DNA from: Thysanoteuthis rhombus | Taxonomy: Eukaryota; Mollusca; Cephalopoda; Oegopsida; Thysanoteuthidae | Direction: 5' to 3' | Assembly (NCBI GenBank): GCA_963457665.1 | Contig: OY735202.1 | Location: 53,465,351-53,529,350 of the forward strand | Length of the DNA stretch: 64,000 bases | Shown: positions 1-11,085 of the stretch, piece after piece | Position numbering within the stretch: the stretch's first letter is position 1 | How the letters are laid out: the number at the start of each line of letters is the position of its first letter | Made by a program: the position numbers and the translations under genes | Notes under the pieces: generated by a model | What the model saw: only the letters and a program-made list of their open reading frames with translations | Database searches by the model: none | Told to the model about the DNA's origin: nothing

Positions 1-60
1 CCATAAATTCAGTCATGCGTCCACCATACCCATGGCCATATTTCAAAGGGATTCCAAAAG

Positions 61-110
61 TAGTAGTAGTAGTAGTGGTAGTAGTAGTAGCAGCAGCAGC
101 AGCATTATTA
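61..110. repeat. (GTA)n/(GCA)n microsatellite
   Basis: Trinucleotide run of GTA units passing into GCA units. It is the left edge of a purine-rich repeat block. It has no coding meaning. Confidence 0.8.
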
Positions 111-149
111 GTTATGATAGTAATAACGGAAGGAGAAAAAGGAGGAGGA

Positions 150-597
150 GGAGAAAAATGAGGATAGTTTACCCAAAGGTCTATGCTAAGTTTCATATCA
201 ATCCAACATGATATCGCTGTGAAAATTGATATTTAAAATTACAACTTGTGCTAGTAGTAACAGGAGGAGAAAGAGGAGGAATAGAAAGATTAGGACAGTT
301 CATCAAAGATCTGGACCAAGTTTCATATCAATCCATCTGAGAAAATTGATATTTAACATTATTAGTTGTAGTTGTAATAGCAGGAAGAGGAGGAAGATGA
401 GGATAGTTCACCCTAGGGTCTGACTCAAGTTCCATATAAATCCATCATGATACAGCTGAGAAGATTGATATTTAACATTACTAATTGTGGTAACAGTAGG
501 AGGAAGAAGAGAGAGATTAGGGTGGTTCATCCAAAGATCTGGACTAAGTTTCATATCAATCAAACATGATACAGCAGAGAAAATTGATGTTTAACAT
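150..597. repeat. Degenerate tandem repeat, unit about 110-130 bp, ~4 copies
   Basis: The phrase AGTTTCATATCAATCC or a close variant recurs at 189, 319, 428 and 547. Each time it is followed by a version of CAGCTGAGAAAATTGATATT and a purine-rich AGGAGGAAGA stretch. Spacing is 130, 109 and 119 bp, so copies are diverged with indels. A related pair of copies occurs at about 2770-3010. The short ORF at 226-423 is only the repeat read through. Confidence 0.75.
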
Positions 598-2740
598 AAT
601 GCAGACTGACCAAACATAAAAGTGTCTCCTAGGGATGCTCTGAAATATCTCATGAAGGTCATGAGCATTTTTAGTTGTTAGACACAAAAGTTTTTCAAAA
701 GTTATGAGATATTTCACACTACATGGGCTTTTTTCATTTTCCATTTATTGATTTTTAGGAAATTCCAACCTTTATTTACTTTCTTTAAAAAGTTTTCCAA
801 TATGAATAAATTTCTCTTTTGAATTTGTGTTCATCTTTACATTTTCAATTATTCAGTTTAAACTTTAAAACTAGAAATAATAATGAGGAGTACAAATAGT
901 ATTGTTTGTTCTATATAAATTTAGACAAGGTATTCCCTTCTGTTATTCCAGTTTATTAGAGAGTATTGTACGTAAGACATAATTTCAGCAGAAACTTTCA
1001 GAGAAACTTTGTTGAAACTAGATTTTTCATTATATGAAAAAGTTATTCAAGTCATCAGTCTTTTGTGCAGTGATTAACTCATATCCATTTTGAGTGAAAA
1101 TAAAGAGACTTCTTTAGAAACACGGTTTATTCATACTTTGCGTTTTCAGTCAAATTTTCAACATTATTATTATTATTGTTGTTGTTTTTGTTGTTGTTTT
1201 CCTTAATCTAATCAGAAAATACACTCTATTTTGTAGCCTTAAAGCTATTGAGACAGACATAAAAAGAAACTGCCACTGTTTCCTCAAATCTAAAGATTGG
1301 AAATTTTTATGAACATGAGGCAATCTTTGCAAACAATAACGTTTTGAAAATGAGGATATGATGTAAAAAATGACTCAAAAAATCAACAAATATCTTTTAA
1401 TAACTAAAAATGGTTATGATCTTTATGAGATATTTCAGAGCAACAACTAGAGTAGATCTCATAGACATGACACAAAAGTTATTAATAGCGGAAAGAGAAA
1501 AATAACGATAAAAGAAATACCTAAATTTATCTCAAGTTCAAGATAAAAAAAACATTGCAGAAAAATGTCTTTAGATTTTTTAGAATGTACTGAAACAGTT
1601 TTTTTTTCATTTTATCATACCATGCTCTGAATAACTTTCAAATTTACCAAAAAATTGCTATGTTTCAAGTTTCCAAATTTATCACCCCTAAAATGCAAGA
1701 CATTTTGATGATGTAACACTCTGAGGCAAATTAAGTGAAATGTACCTCAGTTTCTTTTTTATAACTATTTAACATAGAAAATTTTCACTTATAAGTAACA
1801 CTGTCAGTTTCATTACTTTGAATATCTGGTTACTATAATTGATGAATCATGGAGAAAAAATCTTTTAAAGCATTAGATTGAAATGTAGGAAGATGTTATT
1901 TAGGATGAAAACAAAGAGTGTGTCAAGCTATAGAGATTTTTAAATCAAAGCAAATTTATGGAAGGTTTTTTAGGCTATGTTTTCAAAACATTTTGAAAGA
2001 TTCTGATAGAAGAATCATACCCGAAATTCTTATATAAATGTCAAAATGAAGGAATACAACAAAATAATCTATTTGAAGATATTGATTGCTGCATGATATA
2101 TTTTGAAAAATTGACATATACAACTTAGAAAATATATAAATAAAATTCCTTCTCTCTCTCACAATCTTGAAAACTGTCCATTAATGACTTATGTATTTTT
2201 GAGTTTGATTTGATGTTTTCATTTTCTGGAAGTTGAACTAATACAAAATTGCTCGTGTGTGTACATGTATTAACTAATGAGACAAAACCAACATGGGAGA
2301 TAACTCCTAGTTTTTTTCGGAAGAGTAATTTTTTCAAAATTTATCAATACTACTTGATTTTTTTTCTATTTATCTTCTTATGTAATTTTTATTATAGGGA
2401 AAATAGACTATACCTATCAATTCTTTCTATTAGTTTAATTAAATAATTTACTTACTGCCATGTAAAAATAAGTACCATTTTACATCTTTCTTATAGTTAC
2501 AGGGAAAAGTTTGGAGTATTGGTTAAGAAGTGAAACATCCAGGACATTTTGGTCGCTTACATGTGTCCTTATCAACAGTAAGTGTTTTTGATGTATTATG
2601 ATTATTATTTTTAATTTCATTTGAATATTAAATTCTGCAGTTTTAAAATGTTTCATAGTAGAATATTTAAAAAGTCGATCATTTGCATTGACAACACAAT
2701 ATAGGCTTGGATACAGACAAGAACCAAAAGTTCAATGAGG
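598..2740. other. Unassigned AT-rich non-coding stretch
   Basis: No exon-like ORF, RNA gene or recognisable transposon domain was seen on either strand. Short ORFs here are low-complexity or contain simple repeats such as (ATT)n/(GTT)n at 1165-1200. Confidence 0.5.
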
Positions 2741-2769
2741 CATCCACTTTAGAGTTCAAACACCAATAT

Positions 2770-3012
2770 TGCCAGATCATGTGACCCTGTGTAGAAGATG
2801 ATGTCACTAAGAAGTATCTTATCAAGCGACAGCTTTCAAATCAAGTTTCAAATAAATCTTTCTTAACACAGCCAAGAAAATCTATTTTAAAACATAAAAA
2901 CATTATTGATAGATTACATGACCATGAGTGGAAGATTTTTATAAATAAGGAGTATCTTATCAAGAAACACCATTCTATCGAGTTTCAAGTAAATCTGACT
3001 TATAACAGCTGA
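2770..3012. repeat. Two diverged tandem copies of the ~120-bp repeat family
   Basis: Two consecutive segments share CATG(TG)ACC, a GTATCTTATCAAG phrase, AGTTTCAARTAAATC and an AACA(C)AGC-GA(A)AA ending, about 125 bp apart. The AGTTTCA...CAGC..GAAAA skeleton matches the tandem array at 150-597, so the two blocks look like one dispersed repeat family. Confidence 0.55.
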
Positions 3013-3842
3013 AAAACAATATGAGGACATACCAGCCATCTAAAAGACATAGCCTCTTATAGAGAAGTGAGGATACCTCTAAAAATCATAAAATCTAAAA
3101 AACCTGATAAAGGGTTAAATGATAATATTGTGGAATTGCTTGAGTCAAAAAACAGTAAACTACAATAATGATAGTCCCACCAAGGGATAAAGAGGAAAGC
3201 TGGATAAATATGAAGGAAACAAGTTTGGCTGCAGTTGTCAAACTCTGTTCCTAATTCTATGCCCGTTGAAGATGATGACTGAAACTTTAAGATTTTATAA
3301 ATATGATAAATGAAAATTTATAAAAATATCTTTCCTTGTATAAATGTATTTATCAAAATGAAATAAACCCTTGCATATCTGTAAGATGAATTTCATAGAT
3401 ATATAAAACTTATCCGTTTGGTTTAATCAGTAAAAGAACCAACTTCATTTTTACACAAAGGACGGAAAGTAACAGCCCATTGTGAATAGAATCCCTACCC
3501 TCATTTTTTTCCTGTTTTTTTTCCTCTATGGTTAACCAATATGGATCTGAATCAATTTGGCTCCGTTATTGAGGAAGAGTGGATGGTTGGTGCTTGAGCA
3601 ATGGTTCACCAGCATTACCAGTATGCCAGCATCTTCTATCCACACCTGAAAATAGAACAAGGTGTACAAGGAGTCTTGAACTCTACAAAAATGGTGAACT
3701 TAACAATTGTCAAGTTACCTAACAATGCTAATACTCTTATTTTGCATAATAATGTGGCACAGCAAAATGCAGCTGAATTGCTGCACAGAAAAAAATCTGA
3801 AGTAATCATAGTTGATGTAAGTAAAATACGTATATAAATTTT
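3013..3842. other. Unassigned stretch with one open + frame (3601-3837)
   Basis: An open + frame of 78 codons sits at 3601-3837 and runs into a GTAAGT-like donor at 3816. I recognise no family and see no flanking exon. It abuts the decayed repeat ORF on the - strand, so it is more likely part of a mobile element or chance than a host exon. Confidence 0.3.
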
Positions 3843-6310
3843 TCAGACCTTAACCAAGTCAACTGTAGCAACAGCCAATGCTGCCCTTACAATCAAAGTG
3901 TTACACTGCTCCACAATGATCTGACTCTTCCGAAATGTTAAAGAGATGTGATAGATAAGCTCATTCTTGTTATGAGAGGTGTCCATGAACTTTGCTCTTG
4001 CTATCAAATAAATGGAGTTTTTTGGAGGCCGTGATTTTCTGGAAGCTGCTATAATCATTGAAGACCACAAGGACCTTCTAAGAGTAACTGATAAGACTCC
4101 ACACATAGCCCAGACAGCCGGCTGACCTTGCTTCCACTTCACCATGTAGAGAAACCATCCATCAACCAGCAGGGTAGGTCAGTGAAGTCAAGCAGGTTGA
4201 TCATGTCCTTCAGGCTAGTCTTGGAAAGCCTATCTTGTTCATTTCCTGATCTTTATTGCTGGACAAGGATAACAGGAGTCAGTTCACAGTTTAAGCTGGC
4301 CTCAAAGATTATCAGAATTGAACAACTTGAGTGAATCATCCTTCTGAGTGATGACAGGGCCTGTACCTTAGAGTTCACCTCCATGGTTGATATCACCTCT
4401 CTCCTTACTTTAGTCACTGTCTCTGTGTTGACTGCATTATTTGCAGTGCTCATGGATTAAGGACAAGGACACTGGCAACTGTTAGTCCCCATCAGGGAGG
4501 AAGGGGTAGTTACCCTCGAACCAATTGAGTTCAATCATTTCAGCGTCTCGCTTCATCCATGTTTTGGTAAGGTCTTTGTAGAGTGGACCATGTTTCTTGG
4601 CACCTTCCTCTATGTGCTCATTGGTGTTGGAGAAGTGGTTGAGAGTCTGTGACCATCACTTGTGGCCAAAATCACTATTTCTCATTCTCCCTCTACTCAA
4701 CACGCTTTCTGACTTGGTTGCCTTCATCAGTCTCTGTTTGATACAGGTGTCACACCAGGTGCCAAACCTATTATGGTAAGAGTAATAGACAATGTGGTTC
4801 CCATGGGCAGTGAAACTTCTAAAGGCTTCTTTGTAACCAGGTGAATTTTCAAGTTACTGCATAAGCTGACAATATAGCTTCACACACTTGATGTACTGAT
4901 GATTCCCTGAAAAGGTGAAAAGGTGCCTAGTATCCTGGTAGACAGTTGCCAATCATGGTCTTAAAGACACTTAGTTTTGATGAAGATCTTGATGACATTA
5001 ACCTCCCATAGTGCATGCATTCTTTCTCTCTTGGCAAATCTTTTGAAAATTTCTTCAAACTTCTGTCCAAACAATGCAACAATTGGTGATGTGTGTCTTC
5101 CTCCCATCTTCCCGTTGGCTACAATCTCCACGAAAGTTTTCATTTCTCCAAACTCCTCCCTAGTGAAAATGTGTTTCATGGCATACTGATACTGATAGAT
5201 GGTGAGGGCAGATTGCCTTGTCAAAACATGTTCCATTCAAGAGATGCTCCACCATTGTACTCCCTGGATAGATCAGTTGAATCAACTCTAAGAGTCCAGA
5301 ATCATCCATGATATAATCCAAGGACCCGGGGTAGGACTTTAGTAGGTAAAATCTACCCAACCTTGGAATGATGGGGAGATTCTTCTTCTTTATGATATCC
5401 ACAGCCTTGAGCCAGTTGAGGAAATTGAAGTTTACTGCGGTGATTTTGTTTGAGGAGAGCCACATACACTCTTTGAAAGTGGTGAAAATGGTCATGAGGT
5501 CATTAGGGTTACCTTTGATGACCAGGCAGAGAGCAATCTGTGTGCTCTACTTGGCATTATCTGCATGGATTCTCTTCATCCAGCTATTCCAGTTGGAGCC
5601 ATAAAACTTCCTAGAGAGAGGAGATGCTGATCTTGTGTCTCAGCAATCAGAAGAAACGTGATGGCCTTTATCCCAGTCTATTTCCTGTTGGTGAATGGAA
5701 AAATCTTCATTTTAGCTGCCTTCAGGATCTTAGCCTTGTTCGGTCCCTTCAATTTCACCCTGTTGACATCTGCTGTCGTCCGATCACCTGTTGAAGGTTG
5801 CGCTAGAGAAGTGATTTTAATAAAACCCATTGAATGAAAGGGAGTGTTCTCATAGAAACAATGCTCAAATCTATGATGTTTCCAACAAGTTGATTGACTG
5901 CACAGATTGAGTTTGTATCTCCAACCTCCATGGAGACCACCTGATCATCACTCTGATTTTCATTTTCACCAACTGCTACAACTGATAGAACCTCAATTTC
6001 GACATCAACCCCAATCTCATCATCTATCTGATATTTTTAACAGTGGTACTAAGAGCATCAGAGATTCCAACTCCATTCTTGCTATTAAAGATGCAGAATT
6101 TTTGTCTTTCAATCTCTGCATGAGACTTGGTGTAACCAAACCAGTGTAACTTGTTGAGTATCCATTTTGACTTAAATCTACGATACAGATGTATGGTAAG
6201 CACCATCTGGTATGGCAATATCCCTGACCAAGGCCGCTGGCCTTCACAAAGTTCTATCCCCAATAGGCTACTCTTTATTCCGTCTTCACCATCGATGAAA
6301 TACACCCTAA
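3843..6310 (-). mobile_element. Decayed copy of a multi-copy, uncharacterised invertebrate repeat ORF (copy 1)
   Basis: Read on the - strand from about 6305 down to 3843, a string of broken ORFs forms one long decayed protein with several stops and frameshifts. Recognisable stretches in order: RRFKSKWILNKLHWFGYTKS, SLDYIMDDSGLLELIQLIYP, ALFGQKFEEIFKRFAKRERM, TWCDTCIKQRLMKATKSE with SRGRMRNSDFGHKWSQTLNHF, STMEVNSKVQALSSLRRM, VVFNDYSS, then THNKNELI and IIVEQC...VRAALAVATVD. I know this order from large predicted proteins repeated many times in invertebrate genomes and annotated only as uncharacterised. The middle contains what may be a PIN/NYN-nuclease-like region, but that is inference. The copy is not functional. 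A second copy, covering the C-terminal part, is at 59640-61170 on the + strand. Confidence 0.65.
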
Positions 6311-6770
6311 AATAAACTCTAAATTACACATATACTCAAATTTCCTAGTAAAATGCCAAGTACCAAGCTTCATGTTTTTTGCCAAAGCTTTTCATGCTCA
6401 AAATACACAAATTCAAAAGATACAATGTTAGATAGGGGATAAAACTCTCTTTCAAATAATAAGTATATGTATGTATATATATCCATCAATAATTAATTCC
6501 ATAATCAATAGATGGGATTTTCACTTACAGGAATTTTTGACGACTTTTTTTCTGTCATCCAGAACTTATTGGGGAAACAAATTATGTTGAGTTTTTGTTT
6601 GTAATCTTTGAGAGATAGGGTCATAGATTTACTGGACTTTCATATATCAATCAAATATGCAGTGAGATAAAAGAAATGAAATCCAGTTTACCCAACATTA
6701 TTCCTGAAAGACAAAGGGATTACTTCTTTCATCCTCAGGATCAAAAGTTTCTTGCAGTCAATCTGCTTTT
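6311..6770. other. Unassigned AT-rich non-coding stretch
   Basis: No coding, RNA or repeat signature was recognised. Confidence 0.4.
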
Positions 6771-6771
6771 T

Positions 6772-6818
<47 letters not shown>
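6771..6818. repeat. (TG)n(TA)n microsatellite
   Basis: A short TG run followed by about 18 uninterrupted TA units, ending at 6818. Confidence 0.95.
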
Positions 6819-6819
<1 letters not shown>

Positions 6820-6829
6820 GTGTACTTTA

Positions 6830-7850
6830 GAGAGTGAGACAGACTCGGGAGTGAAGTTTTTCGTGGTAAGGTTTATTAATCCTTATATGTCAATAGTCCA
6901 TACATGTTTCGGGATTTCTCCCATCATCAGTGGTGCGTGTTGTGTGAGTGTGGATTAAAATGTACCATGTGGAACCAGAGTCCACTGCCAGGGACTATGC
7001 ATTGTGGGTAAGTTTTGTTGTCAGGGCTACTAGAGGCCTCCTGCTGAATGTAAGAATGACCAGCAGGTATTGGGATTTTGGTAAAGCAGCAGCAGTTTGC
7101 CTTGGGGAGGGCAGAGTGTGTCAAGGTAGGGGGTAGTGTTGTAGAGGTGGATTTTCTGGTATGTTTGGGGTAGTGTAGGAGGGGTGGTGGGGTTATGGAG
7201 CTACATAGGTATCAACCTTAAAAGTTACTGAAAATGTTTTGGCTATGAGTTGAACAGGGGTTATAACAGGCTAAGGTGAAGTTTTTCCTATGGGTCTAGG
7301 TGACTTTGAAGCTTCCATTATTGAATGTTTCTAAGATGTGGGTGTGAGGATATTAATGGTAGGAGTTGTGTGTATTAGTGTTCTGTGTGGTGAGGGTTGT
7401 TCAGTTTAGTATTTTGATGGTGTGTAGTAGTGTTTTAGTAAGTTTTCTAAACTGCTTACTAGTGTTGGAATCAGGTTTTCTAACTCCCCTTCCATATTTA
7501 GTGGTAGGGGGCTTTCCTCATTTTTTGGTAGAGTGTGTGTGTGAGTTGATGTAGGGGTTACCTGCTGGTCAGGGTGTTTGCCTGGGTCTTCAGGATGCTT
7601 TCCAAGGGTCAATGTGATGGGTTGAGGGAGGATGCTACTCTTAGGGCTTTCCTTTTGCAGGGTATGAGGGGTAGTAGGTCTGAGAACCTTATGGAGTCTA
7701 GTGTTCTTGTTCCTATTATCTGTATGCTGGTTTTTGTAGTTGTGTTTGTTCATATAGCTGTCGGAAAACTGTTCAAAACAAATTACTGTTTATTTCAACG
7801 TTTCCCTCATTACAAAAAGAGCGAAATGTCGAAATAAAGAGTTATTGTCA
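6830..7850 (-). mobile_element. Unclassified retroelement-like repeat with hammerhead-like core
   Basis: The stretch is far less AT-rich than its surroundings and opposite-strand skewed (G/T-rich on +, C/A-rich on -). At 6906-6930 the - strand reads CTGATGA, then a GGGA/TCCC stem closed by a GAAA loop, then GAAAC. This resembles the catalytic core of hammerhead ribozymes carried by Penelope-like and retrozyme repeats. The right edge (about 7783-7842) is an imperfect hairpin of ~23-bp arms containing CGAAA-type sequence. The - strand ORF at 7406-7753 is Pro/Thr/His-rich and looks like composition rather than a conserved protein. The class of element is not determined. Confidence 0.35.
7783..7842. 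repeat. Imperfect inverted repeat (hairpin)
   Basis: TTTATTTCAACGTTTCCCTC on the left pairs with GAGCGAAATGTCGAAATAAA on the right, with a few mismatches, around a loop near 7807-7820. It may be the end of the repeat that begins near 6830. Confidence 0.6.
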
Positions 7851-8640
7851 TTTTACTCTAAAACTGTCAGATTAACCATTAATCCATACCCTTATATTCA
7901 TCATACATATATACATATATTTGTGTGTGTGTGTTTATGTGTGAGTTTATATGTATGTTTATATGAATGTGTATGCTTATATGTGTGTATGTCACTGACA
8001 TGAGACTCTCCTTGCCTTCTGTCTGTTAGAGATAGGGTTTGGCTGATAATATTGTCAATGCAGAGTTTTGAACAAACAAGGTAGATTTGTTTTACTTCCT
8101 CACCTTTATCCAAAACAACTGAGTTCAAGTCATAAATGTACACATTTTAATTTCCATTTCACCTTCTGCAATATGACCTTTTGACCTCAGATGAGCATCT
8201 TACAAAAGCTTCGACTGACCCTTTTAATCTCTATTTGTTCTGTAATTTTTGCTAATGTTTAGCTATTTCAAGACTAATCTAGCAACTTTTTGTCATTTCT
8301 AGTTAACCATACTGCAAGAACCCCCTACTCCCCACCAAAGAGAAGAGATTTCCCTGCAGTAATATCCTTATTTCCACTTGAGAGCTTAGTGACTGAAAAA
8401 TCTATTTTTTCAAATTAGAAGTGCAGTGAAGAATTGCATTCACTGCAAGTATAATTTTCACAATAGCAAGGTTATTTTGGGTTCAAATTGAAACTTATGA
8501 ACTTGGAAAGTTTTTTTTTCTATATGCAGGTCAAGAAGTGATATCCACCATAAAGTAATGAAAAACAATCATTTTTGATGAGAATTTGTCAAGTGGATTG
8601 TATTTTTTTGTCTTTGATCTATATTTATTTTTACATTAAA
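7851..8640. other. Unassigned stretch with short (TG)n/(TATG)n tract
   Basis: A TG/TATG-rich simple repeat at about 7905-7990 produces a His/Thr-rich ORF that is not a gene. Nothing else was recognised. Confidence 0.4.
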
Positions 8641-8649
8641 GTGTCTGCA

Positions 8650-9795
8650 GCTGGCAGGAAATGTAGGCATGATTGTTCACACACCAAGGAGTGGTATTGG
8701 TACAGAATAAATTAGAATCTAAGATTTAAAATCATGAAAAAACTATAGTTTGACACCTCACAAGCTACTTGAGGCAGAATTCAACAGTTTCCAGATACCC
8801 AAACTCTCAAAAGCTCTCACAGGTTTTCCTAAGGGAGTTGGATTTGAATCTTTTTTATGTATTATTTCTCACCTTTACAAACATTGGTGAAGAAATTTTT
8901 TGGAAAGGAATTTTTTCCCAGATTGGCCAAATATCTGATAATATTCCTTGCCTGTTATTGATTTTTAAAATTCTTTAGATTAAATTCAGTTTTTCACATG
9001 TATTTGCAATAAGTACTGGTTGAGATTTTGTATCTAAAATTTTTCGGATTTAAAGTAGCTGTATATTTTCCTAATACAGGAATTTTAGTGTTATTATAAG
9101 CTGGCAATTTCACTGAAGTATTTTTTGGTTAGGGTCGGGGAAACAGATGATATTTTTCAAGTAACACACTTATTTCTGCACCCAACTCTATTTTAAATTC
9201 TACGGTAGATTCATTGAGTTTTAAATTCACAGTCTATTTTCCAGAATGTCTATCTACAGTTATTGTGTGGACATCGTGTTACGGAGATTTCATCTCCAGA
9301 TATGGATCTTTGAATTTGATTGTGTCTAAGTACAAATCTGTTGTATCTGATTCACTTTCCAAAGCAATTTGAATTTTATGCACCAACCCTTTTTGATAAG
9401 ACTTCGGATAATGTCCTTTCTCATTGCATTTATTACATGTTCTGTGATATGCTGGTCGAAATGTTTCAATTTTGAACAAATTTATGACATTTTGTATCAT
9501 GAGAGCTTTGATTTCTGATCGATATGTTGTTTGAAGAAGAAGGTAAAAAACAAATTGATGGCTTTTATTTTCATTACTGTAAAAATCTGATGAATATGTT
9601 GCATAATTATACTTTTGGGGGACTTTAAATGAATTTTCGAGCATACTTAACATTTTAAGACCCTTTGCATGAATTTTCGTGCATACTTGACAATTTTAGC
9701 TCTTTATTTTCATTATTCTCTGATCGATACGTTGTATAATTATACCTTTTGGACGATTCGTATGAATTTTCGAGCAAACTAGACATTTTTAGCTA
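8650..9795 (-). mobile_element. Ty3/Gypsy-like retrotransposon fragment, gag zinc knuckle to protease
   Basis: The - strand ORF at 9653-9279 ends a Gag-like segment with a degenerate CCHC zinc knuckle: CNKCNEKGHYPKSYQK, where the fourth ligand Cys has become Tyr. It is followed by an acidic Ser/Asp linker. Beyond the stop, the same strand continues with VEFKIELGAEISVL. This aligns with the retroviral-type protease active site (…FKxDTGAxxxVI), but the catalytic Asp-Thr is lost to Glu-Leu. Further on is EKLNLI-type sequence of the protease/RT linker. The copy is truncated, lacks recognisable LTRs and cannot encode an active protease. The order gag-CCHC-protease on one strand supports Ty3/Gypsy over a host zinc-knuckle gene. 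Confidence 0.65.
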
Positions 9796-10849
9796 CAAAA
9801 TTCGCTAGAAATGAAAAAAAAAAAGAAGCTATTTTTAGCCGTAAAGGGGGATATTTTTGCTATCTTTATGCTAGTCTATTTTAGTAACGAGTAATCAAGG
9901 ATAACCGCCATTCAACGTGCTACACAGGTTTTAATGTGGAAGCAATTGCCTTCTATTGTGTTCGTATGCGTGGTCAGTATGCTAGCGTAATTAAAAAAAA
10001 AATAACTCCAACGGATTAATAATTAAATATTGTACCCCCTTATTTCTGTACAGACATAAAAGAAAAAATCTTCACACTTTTTCCTATTCTAATGCACGAA
10101 AAAATATTGGGTTTCCTAATATCACCACGCCCCATGAAGTGTCTGGAACAAAAATAAATATCTTACGTGTGAATTTGAAGGAAAAAAAAGGCTGCTTGCC
10201 TAGAAATAATTGAAATTCTACCACCCCCGTAAACCAGAAATTACCAAATTCAGTCTAAATAGTATAATAAAACTACCAGTAGATTATTAAAATAGGATTT
10301 GTTTTTTCATACGAAAGCATGAAAAAGCTTTTTTCGAAGAGCAACAACGGATAGTCGGTTTGTTTCGTATCTAAAATTAAAAGAAACTAATCTATCAAAT
10401 TATTGTTTCTTGATATATTTTACTTTCTAACTAAAATCTAGATATAAATTAAGTAATAGTTCACAGGAATAGGCTTGTTTTTTTAATGTTTACTGTTTGT
10501 ATGATGAACACTATCAAGTCAGACAAAACTAGTCGAATATTTCCAAAATGAAAACCTAAACTTACAATAATTGGCTTCAAAATATGACATTTTCCAAGAA
10601 TTATAATTTTTTCTCAACGATTTGATGACTTAAAACAATCAGTTTACTCGATGTGAATTTCGATCATAGTTTCAACTCTAGCTGATCTATACGCTTACTT
10701 CCTCCTTTTTCCAAGCCTGACAAAGTGATCTTCCTAATGGTTAACAAATCTGGGATATAAACATTGCTTTTGTGCCCCCGAAGTAGCTAGCACTAATAGT
10801 ACTCAGCGAGCGACCTAAAATGCAGATTTTATATATGAATGACATGAAA
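9796..10849. other. Unassigned non-coding stretch
   Basis: Stop codons are dense in all frames and no recognisable motif was seen. It lies just upstream of the candidate IPMK promoter. Confidence 0.4.
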
Positions 10850-11079
10850 GAAATTAATATGACCGAACAAGGGAGTGTCTGCTGACAGGCAGTGGTCTAC
10901 GGTTTACGTCAACAATAGTCACAACGTCGAATGAGACGATCGTTTCAGGAGGAATGAAAAGAAAAACACTGTACAACATCATTACCACCTCTTGTTCAAT
11001 ATACTGATCTCTCGAGAGATATTTCGACTAAGTTGAACATTTACACTAAATCTGACGACAAGAAGTATTCTTCGAACGA
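10850..11079 (+). promoter_or_regulatory. Candidate IPMK promoter / non-coding first exon
   Basis: This block has an unusual cluster of CpG dinucleotides for such AT-rich DNA (CGTCGAATGAGACGATCG near 10926, then CTCGAGAG, TTCGAC, GACGAC, TTCGAACG). It ends in a consensus donor, GTAAGT at 11080-11085. The first coding exon of IPMK starts at 14359 with a good acceptor but has its ATG 53 bases inside, so the gene needs an upstream 5' UTR exon. Spliced to 14359, this candidate leaves the main frame closed by an upstream stop, as expected of a UTR. The transcription start is not resolved. Confidence 0.35.
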
Positions 11080-11085
11080 GTAAGT

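Noticed and set aside
3601..3837. Open 78-codon + frame ending near a GTAAGT, a possible isolated exon
   Set aside because: No recognisable family, no partner exon nearby, and it abuts a decayed repeat ORF; kept only as an unassigned stretch.
4977..5604. Several overlapping + strand ORFs (4977-5189, 5093-5311, 5368-5604)
   Set aside because: They are shadows of the decayed repeat ORF on the - strand, which carries the recognisable blocks.
6904..6932. Confident hammerhead ribozyme annotation
   Set aside because: Core residues fit, but an extra base at stem II and no identifiable cleavage triplet with stems I and III prevent a firm call.
7406..7753. 115-codon Pro/Thr/His-rich - strand ORF
   Set aside because: Composition follows the G/T-rich + strand; no domain and no conserved start context.
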